Part shown: piece after piece, positions 8,275-17,338 of the stretch
Position numbering within the stretch: the stretch's first letter is position 1
Layout of the letters: every line of letters begins with the position of its first letter
NCBI RefSeq assembly: GCF_001553685.1
Contig: NZ_CP014264.1
Span: 70,001-134,000 of the forward strand
Direction: 5' to 3'
DNA length: 64,000 bases
Source of the DNA: Streptococcus sp. oral taxon 431
GTDB lineage: Bacteria > Bacillota > Bacilli > Lactobacillales > Streptococcaceae
Translations under genes and position numbers: made by a program
The notes under the pieces: generated by a model
What the model was told of the DNA's origin: nothing
The model's database searches: none
The model's input: only the letters and a program-made list of their open reading frames with translations

Positions 8275-8643
8275 ATGAAAGAAAATAAAGAACATCTTCA
8301 TGAACGCATAAAGCATTTTCAGTCATTGGTTGATTATATGTCTGAGCATGAGAAAAAGTATTATTTAGAAAAAGATTGGTTCGATAACCCAACCCTAATT
8401 TCTATAGAGGACGCAAAAAAAGAAGTAGAACTAGCCAAGAAGAAGATGGAAACATGTAAAGTTGAACAGGAACTTAATCGTTTTCTACATGTTCCTTTGA
8501 AATTAAAAATTTTACGAGAATGTTTGTTGTATTTATTCTTCAAAATGAACAGTGATACGCAAGACATAACAGTAGAAAAATCAACCGTTCATTCTAGCGA
8601 TGGAACAAGCAAGATAGTTTATACGGTTACTGTATGCGACTAA
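8275..8643 (+). CDS. Unknown early phage protein
   Basis: A 122-residue protein (MKENKEHLHERIKHFQSLVD) after AAAGGAGGACGG. The N-terminal two thirds is helical and charged, and the C-terminus is beta-like (SKIVYTVTVCD). No family recognised. A hairpin follows. Confidence 0.6.
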   Translation: MKENKEHLHERIKHFQSLVDYMSEHEKKYYLEKDWFDNPTLISIEDAKKEVELAKKKMETCKVEQELNRFLHVPLKLKILRECLLYLFFKMNSDTQDITVEKSTVHSSDGTSKIVYTVTVCD

Positions 8644-8655
8644 ATACAAAAAAAG

Positions 8656-8678
8656 CACCTAACGAAGTTAGGCGCTTA
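8656..8678. terminator. Hairpin after the accessory early genes
   Basis: AGC-A-CCTAAC pairs with GTTAGG-C-GCT around a GAA loop. The run of seven A residues on its left makes it a leftward terminator (T-run on the minus strand); rightward it lacks a T-run. Confidence 0.55.
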
Positions 8679-8718
8679 CCAAAAAATTCACTTAAATTAT
8701 AACACGAAAGGAGCAAAA

Positions 8719-8991
8719 ATGGAAGCAGTTGAAATTGTAAGAATTAAAGATGTGATCATCGAGAAGGTTTCGGCTAATGATGAAGAATTAGAACACATCT
8801 TCGGATGCTCAAAACGGCAAGCGGGAGACATGAGACGCGAGATGAAGAAGCTACCTAGCCAACAGAAGCATCTTAGGAATGATGGTCAGCTTGTCACAAT
8901 CAAAGGTTTTGACGAATATCTGCAATATCGTGGGACTCAAGCTTGGAAAAAAGAAATGGTGAAAAGCAAGAAAATGAGGTCAGTCGGATGA
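8719..8991 (+). CDS. Small HTH/excisionase-like phage protein
   Basis: A 90-residue protein after AAAGGAGCAAAA. The stretch EELEHIFGCSKRQAGDMRRE resembles a winged-helix or excisionase-type DNA-reading helix, and the C-terminus has LVTIKGFDEYLQYRGTQAW. Similar genes often start the replication block of streptococcal siphophages. The stop overlaps the next start (ATGA). Confidence 0.55.
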   Translation: MEAVEIVRIKDVIIEKVSANDEELEHIFGCSKRQAGDMRREMKKLPSQQKHLRNDGQLVTIKGFDEYLQYRGTQAWKKEMVKSKKMRSVG

Positions 8992-9173
8992 ACTTTTTAA
9001 CAAAAATAAAAAACTGGTTGGAAAAAGAAATAAATACTGACTGGAGAATCGTAGCTTTGGATTTAAACAGAGCGTTGATTGACCTTCAAGAAAAATACCA
9101 ACAAGCGAATCAACGTATAGCTGATCTTGAAAATATTGTGGCGATTTATGAAGAAAAGGAGAAAGCGAGATGA
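8988..9173 (+). CDS. Small coiled-coil phage protein
   Basis: 61 residues (MNFLTKIKNWLEKEINTDWR ...), translationally coupled by an ATGA overlap with the gene before and the gene after. The C-terminal half is a heptad-like helix (LQEKYQQANQRIADLENIVA). The in-frame start at 8943 was rejected because it lies inside the upstream gene with no binding site. Unknown role. Confidence 0.6.
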   Translation: MNFLTKIKNWLEKEINTDWRIVALDLNRALIDLQEKYQQANQRIADLENIVAIYEEKEKAR

Positions 9174-9382
9174 TGGAATACATTTACCTGGTAACAATCG
9201 TAGGAATTACTCTGTGGTCACTAGTAAATAAACTAGATGATCACGCTGAAATGAAGCAGAAAGAACGTCAGCTGATGGCAAGTAATGTCGCACGCATGAA
9301 TCTGAGAAACTCAGACAAGCAATTTACTTATGATGTAGAGCCGCCTGTGGGACTTGCGAAAGGTGTAGAAGAAGGAGCTTAA
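9170..9382 (+). CDS. Small single-TM phage protein
   Basis: 70 residues with one N-terminal hydrophobic helix (YIYLVTIVGITLWSLV) and a charged cytosolic tail. Its ATG overlaps the previous stop. Unknown role. Confidence 0.6.
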   Translation: MMEYIYLVTIVGITLWSLVNKLDDHAEMKQKERQLMASNVARMNLRNSDKQFTYDVEPPVGLAKGVEEGA

Positions 9383-9383
9383 A

Positions 9384-9614
9384 ATGGTCCGAAATAAATT
9401 GACAGATTTAACCAATACTTTGTTTGCCCAACTAGAAACATTGGACGACAGGGATCTTACAGCAGATGAATTAAAAGTGGAATTGCAGCGCTCGAAACAA
9501 ATGGTTGCCATATCAGGACAAATCTTACAAGCAGGTCAATTGGCCTTGGATGCTGAGAAGTTCAAAGATAAGGTAGGTGAAGTCAATGCCCCGATCGCTT
9601 TGCTGGAAGGATGA
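9384..9614 (+). CDS. Small helical phage protein
   Basis: 76 residues (MVRNKLTDLTNTLFAQLETL) after AGAAGGAGCTTAAA. Mostly helical, ending just inside the following HNH gene. This pattern is common in Firmicutes phage early operons, where its role is unknown. Confidence 0.6.
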   Translation: MVRNKLTDLTNTLFAQLETLDDRDLTADELKVELQRSKQMVAISGQILQAGQLALDAEKFKDKVGEVNAPIALLEG

Positions 9615-10341
9615 ATATACCGAATATATGCATGAGATTTGCCCTGGTCGATTAACTCCTGAAGTAACCAAATTACTGAATGAGAAATTTGGTACGAATT
9701 ACAACAAGAGTCAAATCGGTGGGGTACGCAAACGTCTTGGATTACCGGTTGGGAAAATCTATCAAGGTAAATTGTTGACAAAAGAACAACATGATTATCT
9801 TGTATCAATCCAAAAAAATAAGACTTCTCGCGATGTCGCGAATGAAATGAATCAAAAATTTGGATTATCACTAACTGAGAAACAGATTAAGAGTTATCGA
9901 AGAAATAATAATCTGAATAGTGGCTTGACAGGAAGATTCGAGAAAGGTCGAGTTCCTTACAATAAAGGGAAAAAACTACCCAATATGCCCAGAAATAGCG
10001 GGCAGTTCAAAAAAGGAAACAAGCCTCCTAATTATGTACCAGTCGGTACAATCAACTACACAACCGATGGCTACCCGAAAGAAAAAATCGGAGAACCTAA
10101 TAAATGGGTGTTGAAACACCGCAAGGTCTGGGAGGAACATCATGGCCCGATACCAAAAGGGTATTCTGTTTGCTTCCTAGACAGAGATAAGACCAATTAT
10201 GATATCTCTAACCTTATTCTTTTATCGAATGAAGAACTTGCTCGAATGAATCAGAATAATTACTTTAGTTCAGATCCGGAATTGACTAAGTTAGGAGCAG
10301 GCATCACAAAATTAAGTAGAAAAATAAAACAACAGGAGTAA
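9586..10341 (+). CDS. HNH endonuclease
   Basis: A 251-residue nuclease. Two HTH-like repeats at the N-terminus (LTPEVTKLLNEKFGTNYNKS and LTKEQHDYLVSIQKNKTSRD) are followed by a basic linker and a C-terminal HNH_3 domain: KHRKVWEEHHGPIPKGY, then FLDRDKTNYDISNLILLS with the His and Asn of the beta-beta-alpha-metal fold. Start chosen at 9586 after GGTAGGTGAAG. It overlaps the preceding gene by 29 bases in another frame. The layout resembles free-standing homing endonucleases. Confidence 0.85.
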   Translation: MPRSLCWKDEYTEYMHEICPGRLTPEVTKLLNEKFGTNYNKSQIGGVRKRLGLPVGKIYQGKLLTKEQHDYLVSIQKNKTSRDVANEMNQKFGLSLTEKQIKSYRRNNNLNSGLTGRFEKGRVPYNKGKKLPNMPRNSGQFKKGNKPPNYVPVGTINYTTDGYPKEKIGEPNKWVLKHRKVWEEHHGPIPKGYSVCFLDRDKTNYDISNLILLSNEELARMNQNNYFSSDPELTKLGAGITKLSRKIKQQE

Positions 10342-10344
10342 CAA

Positions 10345-11625
10345 ATGGTAACGATCAACAAATTAGAAATTGAAAACGTTAAGCGGGTTAAAGCGGTCAA
10401 ATTAGAGCCGTCAGCGACTGGTTTGACGATTGTTGGCGGAAATAACAATCAAGGGAAAACAAGCGTATTAGACGCGATAGCTTGGGCGTTAGGGGGCAAC
10501 AAGTATAAACCGAGCCAAGCGCAACGTGAAGGCAGCACAATCCCACCAAATTTAAAAATCACGCTATCAAACGGCCTGATTGTAGAGCGTAGCGGGAAGA
10601 ACAGCACTCTCAAGGTCATTGATCCAAGTGGTAACAAGGCTGGACAAAACTTGCTTGATAGCTTCGTGGAAGAGCTGGCTATCAATTTGCCAAAATTCAT
10701 GGAGCAGACTAGCAAAGAAAAAGCGAAGACATTACTACAAATCATCGGAGTTGGTCCACAGTTGGCTGAACTTGAAATGCAAGAGAAATCCAAGTATGAC
10801 GAGCGCCACGCAATCGGTGTGATTGCTGACCAGAAAGAAAAGTTTGCGAAAGAACAACCGTACTACCCAGATGCACCGAAAGAGCTGGTCTCTATCTCTG
10901 AACTTATCCAACAACAGCAAGCCATCCTTGCTAAGAATGGCGAGAATGCCCGTAAGCGCCAGAATTTAGTAGCTATCCGAAATCAACACGACTCAGCAAC
11001 TGCAGAAGTTGAACGACTGGAGCAATTGTTGGCTGACGCGAGAACAAAAGAAGAACAATTGGCTCAAGACTTAGCTATCGCAAATACCGACGCTATGGAT
11101 CTTATCGATGAATCTACTGAAGAAATCGAACGTAACATCGCAGAGATCGATGAAATCAATCGTAAAGTACGTGCTAATCTGGACAAGGATAAAGCCGAAG
11201 AAGATGCTAAGGGGTATCGCGAGCAATACAAGGAGCTTGATAATGTGATTGATGATATCCGTAAGCAGAAGACAAACTTACTCACAAATGCAGACTTGCC
11301 GTTGCCTGGTTTGTTCGTGGATGATGGCGAATTACTCTATCTTGGTCAGCGCTGGGATAACATGTCTGGTAGTCAGCAATTACAAGTAGCAACTGCTATC
11401 GTGCGTAAATTGAAGCCGGAATGTGGTTTCGTGCTAATCGATAAGTTAGAGCAAATGGATCAGTTGACTCTTCAAGAATTTGGCGCGTGGCTTGAGCAAG
11501 AAGGCTTGCAAGCAATCGCGACACGGGTATCAACAGGAGACGAATGTAGCATTCTGATTGAAGACGGTTATAGTGTGAAGCCAGATGTGGCACAAACCCC
11601 AAAAACATGGCAAGGTGGATTTTAA
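10345..11625 (+). CDS. SbcC/RecF-like AAA ATPase
   Basis: A 426-residue SMC-type ATPase. The N-terminus INKLEIENVKRVKAVKLEP leads to Walker A GGNNNQGKTS. A long coiled coil (residues ~170-300) separates the halves. The C-terminal half has signature-like MSGSQQLQVATAIV and Walker B FVLIDKLEQMD. It probably processes DNA ends or supports phage recombination together with the Sak4-like protein. No SbcD-type nuclease partner is nearby; only the HNH protein precedes it. Confidence 0.8.
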   Translation: MVTINKLEIENVKRVKAVKLEPSATGLTIVGGNNNQGKTSVLDAIAWALGGNKYKPSQAQREGSTIPPNLKITLSNGLIVERSGKNSTLKVIDPSGNKAGQNLLDSFVEELAINLPKFMEQTSKEKAKTLLQIIGVGPQLAELEMQEKSKYDERHAIGVIADQKEKFAKEQPYYPDAPKELVSISELIQQQQAILAKNGENARKRQNLVAIRNQHDSATAEVERLEQLLADARTKEEQLAQDLAIANTDAMDLIDESTEEIERNIAEIDEINRKVRANLDKDKAEEDAKGYREQYKELDNVIDDIRKQKTNLLTNADLPLPGLFVDDGELLYLGQRWDNMSGSQQLQVATAIVRKLKPECGFVLIDKLEQMDQLTLQEFGAWLEQEGLQAIATRVSTGDECSILIEDGYSVKPDVAQTPKTWQGGF

Positions 11626-11644
11626 AAAATAAAGGAGAACAATC

Positions 11645-11962
11645 ATGAAACAGCAAAAAACTTTTATCGTATTACGTAACAAAAAAACAGGATATTTTTT
11701 ATCAGATTATAAAAATCGGACAGGTCGTCTAGCTTATGAAGCAAGCTGGGTAGAATGTGTAAACGATGCTTTAATTATTCCAGAAGATTACTTGATTAAA
11801 GAAGAAAATAGATACAAAGGAATGGCTCGTATTTTTGAAGCCGAGTTGATTCGTGTAAAGGCTGAATTCTTAATTGGAACATTAGACGGAAAAGAACCTA
11901 ACGAACCGCTTCAGAATGTCGATGATATCAATAAAGAAAAGTTTTTTACGCTCGCTGGTTGA
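11645..11962 (+). CDS. Unknown early phage protein
   Basis: 105 residues after AAAGGAGAACAATC, in the recombination operon. It contains KTFIVLRNKKTGYFLSDYKN and a helical C-terminus. Family not recognised; neighbours suggest a DNA-metabolism accessory role. Confidence 0.6.
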   Translation: MKQQKTFIVLRNKKTGYFLSDYKNRTGRLAYEASWVECVNDALIIPEDYLIKEENRYKGMARIFEAELIRVKAEFLIGTLDGKEPNEPLQNVDDINKEKFFTLAG

Positions 11963-11983
11963 AGGAATTTTTGGAGGTGAATA

Positions 11984-13102
11984 ATGCAAATCACTAGAGG
12001 AAAACGAGCACGAGCTCAAAAAGTTGTTATTTATGGTCCTGAAGGAATCGGCAAGTCCACGTTTGCTGCTGAATTTCCAAATGCTGTCTTCATCGATACA
12101 GAAGGTTCGACAGACAACATGGATGTGGCACGACTCGACAAACCGACCAGCTGGACCATGCTCATCAATGAGATTGCTTTTATCAAAGCAAATCCGACTG
12201 AGTGTGGAACGCTCGTTATCGACACGATCGATTGGGCAGAAGCTTTGGCAGTTAATTACATCTGTTCGCAACATGGTAAGCAAGGGATCGAAGATTTCGG
12301 TTGGGGCAAAGGTTACACTTATGTCCAAGAAGAAATGGGGCGTTTCTTGAATAGCTTGTCTGATTTGGTTGATATGGGTATCAACGTGGTATTGACTGCG
12401 CACGCTCAAATTAAGAAATTTGAGCAACCAGACGAGATGGGTTCGTACGATCGATATGAATTAAAGCTTGGTCAAAAGACAGGGTCTAAGACCGCGCCCC
12501 TTGTAAAAGAATGGGCAGACATGGTTCTATTTGCCAATTACAAGACCTTGGTCATGACGACTGATAACGGCAAAAAGAAAGCCCAGGGCGGTGAACGTGT
12601 GATGTATACCAATCATCGACCGGCTTGGGATGCCAAAAATCGTCACGGATTACCAGATGAAATGCCGTTCAACTATGATGGAATCGCTCATATCTTCGCG
12701 AATCAGCAAGTGCATACACAACAGCCACAACCGCAGACAGTCGCTCCAGAACCTCAGCAAATGGTACAGCAAACCCCTGAACCAGTCCAAGAGGAGTTGC
12801 CTCTCGATATGTCGCAGGTGGCTGAAAAGCCTCAAAATGAAGCTCCTAGCACACCGCAGACACCACTTGAGCAATATCATGCAAACTTGCCAAAGAGTTT
12901 GACGGACCTCATGACGCAAGGCAACGTGACGGAAGAAGAGCTCCAAAAAGTAGCTTACATCCGTGGGCACTTCCCGTTAGGAACGCCAATCGAAAACTTC
13001 CCTAATGATTATTGGGATATGATTGTGGCACATTGGCAGGCTACTATGGAAGTTATTCAAAATCAAGTACGAGCAGACCCTGAACTGCCCTTCACGATGT
13101 AG
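11984..13102 (+). CDS. Sak4-like RecA-family recombinase/ATPase
   Basis: A 372-residue protein with a single RecA-like core. Walker A is YGPEGIGKSTFA near residue 17, followed by AVFIDTEGSTDNMD and Walker B CGTLVIDTIDW. Residues ~240-310 are a Gln/Pro-rich linker and the end is a small helical domain. Sak4-type proteins act in phage single-strand annealing or strand exchange, usually with a cognate SSB-like protein; here the DUF669 protein at 14327 is the candidate partner. Confidence 0.8.
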   Translation: MQITRGKRARAQKVVIYGPEGIGKSTFAAEFPNAVFIDTEGSTDNMDVARLDKPTSWTMLINEIAFIKANPTECGTLVIDTIDWAEALAVNYICSQHGKQGIEDFGWGKGYTYVQEEMGRFLNSLSDLVDMGINVVLTAHAQIKKFEQPDEMGSYDRYELKLGQKTGSKTAPLVKEWADMVLFANYKTLVMTTDNGKKKAQGGERVMYTNHRPAWDAKNRHGLPDEMPFNYDGIAHIFANQQVHTQQPQPQTVAPEPQQMVQQTPEPVQEELPLDMSQVAEKPQNEAPSTPQTPLEQYHANLPKSLTDLMTQGNVTEEELQKVAYIRGHFPLGTPIENFPNDYWDMIVAHWQATMEVIQNQVRADPELPFTM

Positions 13103-13147
13103 ATTCTGGGAATTAGAAATCATAGCAAAATATAATAAGGAGTATCT

Positions 13148-13573
13148 ATGAAAGATAAAACTATTAAAATTGATTTGTCAAAAATCGCAAATACAGCCCT
13201 ACAAGAAAAGGTTGACAAAGAACTTGAAAAAGTCCTTGAGAATATTCTGGATCTCAATACAGAAGCTAAAGCGACTCGCAAGGTTACTATCATACTAACG
13301 ATGTCAACAGACGATGAACGTACAGTCGTTAAGACAGGCATGGAAGTCAAATCTACTTTAGCACCGCAGAAAGGTGTTGCAACAACTGTTATTGTCGGTC
13401 GTGATGACACTGGTAAAATTCACGCAAATGAGCTCAAAAGTGGCATCCCTGGTCAGACATACTTTGATGACAACGGAGACATGCGGACCGATACTGGCGA
13501 TCTCATCGAAAAAGTGGAACAACAGGAAAAATCTAAAATCATTGATTACAATCAAAAGAAAGCAGGTAACTAA
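13148..13573 (+). CDS. Conserved early phage protein of unknown role
   Basis: 141 residues (MKDKTIKIDLSKIANTALQE). A helical N-terminus is followed by a beta-rich centre (RKVTIILTMSTDDERTVVKT) and an acidic C-terminus. I recall similar proteins labelled replication terminator protein in phage annotations, but no evidence here supports that activity. Confidence 0.65.
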   Translation: MKDKTIKIDLSKIANTALQEKVDKELEKVLENILDLNTEAKATRKVTIILTMSTDDERTVVKTGMEVKSTLAPQKGVATTVIVGRDDTGKIHANELKSGIPGQTYFDDNGDMRTDTGDLIEKVEQQEKSKIIDYNQKKAGN

Positions 13574-13575
13574 CC

Positions 13576-14313
13576 ATGACAGAAAATATTAAAGATGCAT
13601 TATCATACGCAGTCGAATTAGCAGGTAAAGAAAACAAAATCATTCGTTCAGAAACTGGGAAGGAATATTTTGACAGCGATGAATATGACTTACAGGAACT
13701 TAACCCTCGTAAGTACGCACCTATCCTTGAGCTTCAGACACTCAAAAGTCTAGTTGACTATCTCAAATCAGATAACGATCTCATCAGTGATCGTAAACTT
13801 GTAGTTGTCGTGGACAGTTACCAAAAAGTATCTGTATATGATCAAGTTGATTTTGAAAATGGTAAACGTCCTCAGCTCGTATCTGTAAAAGCAACTGTTC
13901 CAATTATTCCGTTCAGTAATTGGCGCGACCAGGAAGAATTCAATATTATGCTGCAGTCTATGTTCATCAATGATGCAGATCGCAATTTGGTTTTGGATTT
14001 TGCTAGCCATTTAAAAATCGAAAAAGGCGCAGAAGTACAGGATAATGGCATCAGTCAAATGGCGACAGTTCGCGATGGTGTAGCAAGCTTAGCACAAGCT
14101 AAGACTCCAAATCCAGTAACTTTGCGACCGTATCGTACCTTCAACGAAGTAGAACAGCCTGCTAGTCAATTCGTCTTCCGAATCAACAAGTTGGCGAATC
14201 TGGCACTTTTCGAAGCAGATGGTGGTAAATGGAAATTAGAAGCCGTCGAAAACATCGCAAATTATTTAAAAAATGAACTTGCTATCAACAAAAAAATTAC
14301 TATTTTAGCTTAA
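13576..14313 (+). CDS. DUF2303-like early phage protein
   Basis: A 245-residue protein whose start is two bases after the previous stop. It carries YAPILELQTLKSLVDYLKSD, VSVKATVPIIPFSNWRDQEE and VTLRPYRTFNEVEQPASQFV, the pattern I associate with DUF2303 proteins of phage recombination operons. No catalytic motif; function unknown. Confidence 0.65.
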   Translation: MTENIKDALSYAVELAGKENKIIRSETGKEYFDSDEYDLQELNPRKYAPILELQTLKSLVDYLKSDNDLISDRKLVVVVDSYQKVSVYDQVDFENGKRPQLVSVKATVPIIPFSNWRDQEEFNIMLQSMFINDADRNLVLDFASHLKIEKGAEVQDNGISQMATVRDGVASLAQAKTPNPVTLRPYRTFNEVEQPASQFVFRINKLANLALFEADGGKWKLEAVENIANYLKNELAINKKITILA

Positions 14314-14326
14314 AGGAGAAAACAAC

Positions 14327-14938
14327 ATGACACAACAATACAATAATTTTGAGCGTGAATTCGGATGGGAAGATGAAATCGTCCAAGATTCTTCATATGT
14401 ACTTTTAGAACCCGGAGAATACTGGTTTACGGTAACTAAAATTGAACGTCAGCGACATATACCGAATCCGAATTCGAGAAGTAAAAATCCACTCCCTCCA
14501 TGTAACAAAGCGGTTGTAACTTTGAGTATTTTGAATATGGAAGGAGATAAAAAGGAAATAACTTATAATTTATTCCTTCATTCTCGCACAGAAGGTATGT
14601 TATCTGCATTCTTTGGTGCAATTGGTTTAAAAAAACATGGAGAGCCTTTAAAAATGGACTGGAATGCAGCATTGAATTCTGTAGGGGTATGTAATGTAAA
14701 AAAAGCTATTTCTACCAATGGGAATGAATACAACGATATAGGCTTTATGGTATATGCAGATGAAGTTGATGTAACAAAACAACTAAATACTCGTCCTAAT
14801 CTGCTTAACCAAAATAGTTATCCTCAAAATGGAAGTAACCAAAACTATCAGCAACCAGCCTACCAGCAACCACAGCAACCGAATTTTGCGCAACAACCAC
14901 AACAGCCACAAGCTGGATACCAAGCTGGGCAGTTCTAG
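14327..14938 (+). CDS. DUF669 protein, probable single-strand DNA-binding partner
   Basis: A 203-residue protein with the DUF669 pattern: EFGWEDEIVQDSSYVLLEPG, then YWFTVTKIERQRH and PPCNKAVVTLSILN. An OB-like beta domain is followed by a Gln/Pro/Asn-rich tail (residues ~165-203, QPAYQQPQQPNFAQQPQQP), like the flexible acidic or polar tails of SSBs. It is placed between the recombinase and the helicase. Confidence 0.8.
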   Translation: MTQQYNNFEREFGWEDEIVQDSSYVLLEPGEYWFTVTKIERQRHIPNPNSRSKNPLPPCNKAVVTLSILNMEGDKKEITYNLFLHSRTEGMLSAFFGAIGLKKHGEPLKMDWNAALNSVGVCNVKKAISTNGNEYNDIGFMVYADEVDVTKQLNTRPNLLNQNSYPQNGSNQNYQQPAYQQPQQPNFAQQPQQPQAGYQAGQF

Positions 14939-14948
14939 GAGGTAATGG

Positions 14949-16532
14949 ATGCAATTAAGACCTTATCAACAGGAAGCACGGGAAGCTGTTCAAGCTGAAT
15001 GGGCTAAAGGTCGCAAGCGCACGCTCTTAGTATTGCCTACAGGATGTGGAAAGACAATCGTCTTTTCCAAAATCATTGAAGACCAAGTGAAAGAGGGCAA
15101 GCGTGTGCTTGTCCTTGCTCATAGGTCTGAATTGTTAGAGCAGGCTAGCGATAAGCTCAAGACTGCGACAGGTCTCGGCACGGCTTTAGAGAAAGCAGAG
15201 AATACCTCTATCGGCTCTTGGTATCGGGTTGTAGTAGGATCGGTTCAGACTATGCAGAGAGAGAAGCGACTTAGTCAATTTCCTCCTGACTGGTTCGATA
15301 CGATTGTCGTTGATGAAGCCCATCACGCTATTTCAGATGGTTATCAGCGCGTCCTTGGTTATTTTGAACAATCGAATGTACTGGGAGTGACTGCCACACC
15401 AGATCGTGGAGATATGAAGAACCTTGGCTCTTACTTCGATAGCTTGGCTTATGAGTATTCGCTAGTTCAAGCTATTCAAGAAGGATATCTATCTAAAATC
15501 AAGGCTCTAACAATTCCGCTTAGCTTGGATTTGACAAATGTCAGCATGTCAGCGGGCGATTTCAAGGCGAGCGATGTCGGGACGGCATTAGATCCATACC
15601 TGGAGCAGATAGCGGATGAAATGGTCAAGCAATGTGCAGACCGCAAAACGGTCGTATTCTTGCCTTTGGTAAAGACCTCGCAGAAGTTTCGCGACATCCT
15701 AAACTCAAAAGGTTTTCGTGCTGCTGAAGTCAACGGAGAGTCCAAGGACCGTACAGAAGTTTTAGAAGACTTCGAGAAAGATCGGTACAACGTTCTTTGC
15801 AATTCGATGTTATTAACAGAAGGCTGGGACTGCCCGTCAGTAGACTGCGTGGTCGTGTTGAGACCTACTAAAGTACGTGCTTTGTATAGCCAGATGGTAG
15901 GGCGTGGGACTCGCTTGCACCCAGGTAAAGAAGAATTACTCTTACTTGACTTCCTCTGGCACACGGAACGCCACGAGCTATGCCGACCAGCACACTTGAT
16001 CTGCGAGACTCCAGAAGTTGCTCAGAAAATGGTTGAGAATATGGAAGAGCAAACCGGAGTCATGCTTGACCTTGAAGATATGGAAGTGAAGGCAGCAGAA
16101 GACGTAGTCGCTCAACGCGAGGAAGCCTTAGCTAAACAATTAGAAGAAATGCGTAAGCGTAAACGCAAGTTAGTCGATCCATTGCAATTCGAAATGTCTA
16201 TCCATGCTGAAGATTTATCGAACTATGTGCCCAACTTCGGATGGGAGATGGCACCACCTAGCGACAAACAAATCAAAGCGCTTGAAAAATATGGAATCTT
16301 TACTGACGAAGTAGGTAATGCTGGAAAAGCCAATCTCTTGTTGGATAGATTGCACAAACGACAATCAGAAGGCTTGACGACTCCAAAGCAAATCCGCTTC
16401 CTGGAAGGCCGTGGATTCAAAGATGTCGGTATGTGGCAATTTGACCACGCTAAAAATATGATTGATCGCATTGCGGCCAACGGTTGGAGATTGCCAGCAG
16501 GCGTGCGACCAGCTGAATATGTACCGGGGTGA
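14949..16532 (+). CDS. DEAD/DEAH-box helicase (superfamily 2)
   Basis: A 527-residue helicase with Q-motif-like MQLRPYQQEAREAV, Walker A VLPTGCGKTIVFS, DEAH (IVVDEAHHAIS), GVTATPDRGD and the motif VI region YSQMVGRGTRLHPG. The C-terminal ~100 residues (EKYGIFTDEVGNAGKANLLL) form a separate small domain. It probably unwinds DNA for phage replication or recombination. Its stop is 3 bases before the Dam gene. Confidence 0.92.
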   Translation: MQLRPYQQEAREAVQAEWAKGRKRTLLVLPTGCGKTIVFSKIIEDQVKEGKRVLVLAHRSELLEQASDKLKTATGLGTALEKAENTSIGSWYRVVVGSVQTMQREKRLSQFPPDWFDTIVVDEAHHAISDGYQRVLGYFEQSNVLGVTATPDRGDMKNLGSYFDSLAYEYSLVQAIQEGYLSKIKALTIPLSLDLTNVSMSAGDFKASDVGTALDPYLEQIADEMVKQCADRKTVVFLPLVKTSQKFRDILNSKGFRAAEVNGESKDRTEVLEDFEKDRYNVLCNSMLLTEGWDCPSVDCVVVLRPTKVRALYSQMVGRGTRLHPGKEELLLLDFLWHTERHELCRPAHLICETPEVAQKMVENMEEQTGVMLDLEDMEVKAAEDVVAQREEALAKQLEEMRKRKRKLVDPLQFEMSIHAEDLSNYVPNFGWEMAPPSDKQIKALEKYGIFTDEVGNAGKANLLLDRLHKRQSEGLTTPKQIRFLEGRGFKDVGMWQFDHAKNMIDRIAANGWRLPAGVRPAEYVPG

Positions 16533-16535
16533 TGT

Positions 16536-17327
16536 ATGAAATCTCTTTTACGATATCCAGGGAGTAAATGGAATCTTGCTGGCAGGATTGTAGAACTATT
16601 GCCGAAGCACAAAACTTACTTAGAACCCTACTTCGGTAGTGGTGCGATACTGTTTACCAAACAGCCAAGCGCTATTGAGACAGTCAACGATCTAAATGAT
16701 GATGTAGTCAATCTTTTTCAGGTGATACAACAGGAACCTGAAGCGCTGGCCGAAAAAATCTTTCTGACTCCTTACAGTAGAAGGATTTATGACAATGCTT
16801 GGGAAGTTCGGTCAGAGAATGAGATTGATAAAGCTCTGAATTTTGTCATACGTTCTGTTATGAGCCACGGCTTTCGAAATATTGAAAAATCTGGTTGGAA
16901 AATGGATATTAACGGCAGAGAACGAGCTTACGCAGTCAAACATTGGAATGATTTACCAGAGTTGGTCCAAGAAATGACATTGCGATTAAAGCAGGTTCAG
17001 ATTGAATGTCGGCCAGCCATTGAACTAATAGAGAAATACAGTCGGGAAGATGTCTGTATGTATGTAGATCCTCCCTATGTTCTCAGTACGAGGACGAGAA
17101 AACAATATTCGGTAGAAATGGATGATTGTGACCACGAAGAGTTGTTAGAGGTTTTGAATCAATCCAAGGCCAATATTCTTCTGAGCGGATATGATAGCGA
17201 CTTGTATAATAAACGTTTGTCGAATTGGGAAAGGGTGGAGTTCTCGGCGACTGCAGAGAAAGGGCTACCGAGAACAGAAATTCTTTGGATGAACTATCAA
17301 CCAAAGAAGCAATTATTATTATTTTAA
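16536..17327 (+). CDS. DNA adenine methyltransferase (Dam/D12 class)
   Basis: A 263-residue N6-adenine methylase. LLRYPGSKWNLAGRIVELLP is the N-terminal block, LEPYFGSGAILF the SAM-binding F-x-G-x-G motif, and VDPPYVLST the catalytic DPPY motif; SGYDSDLYN is a late conserved block. With no endonuclease beside it, it is probably an orphan methylase protecting phage DNA from host restriction. Confidence 0.92.
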   Translation: MKSLLRYPGSKWNLAGRIVELLPKHKTYLEPYFGSGAILFTKQPSAIETVNDLNDDVVNLFQVIQQEPEALAEKIFLTPYSRRIYDNAWEVRSENEIDKALNFVIRSVMSHGFRNIEKSGWKMDINGRERAYAVKHWNDLPELVQEMTLRLKQVQIECRPAIELIEKYSREDVCMYVDPPYVLSTRTRKQYSVEMDDCDHEELLEVLNQSKANILLSGYDSDLYNKRLSNWERVEFSATAEKGLPRTEILWMNYQPKKQLLLF

Positions 17328-17338
17328 AGGAGAAAACA

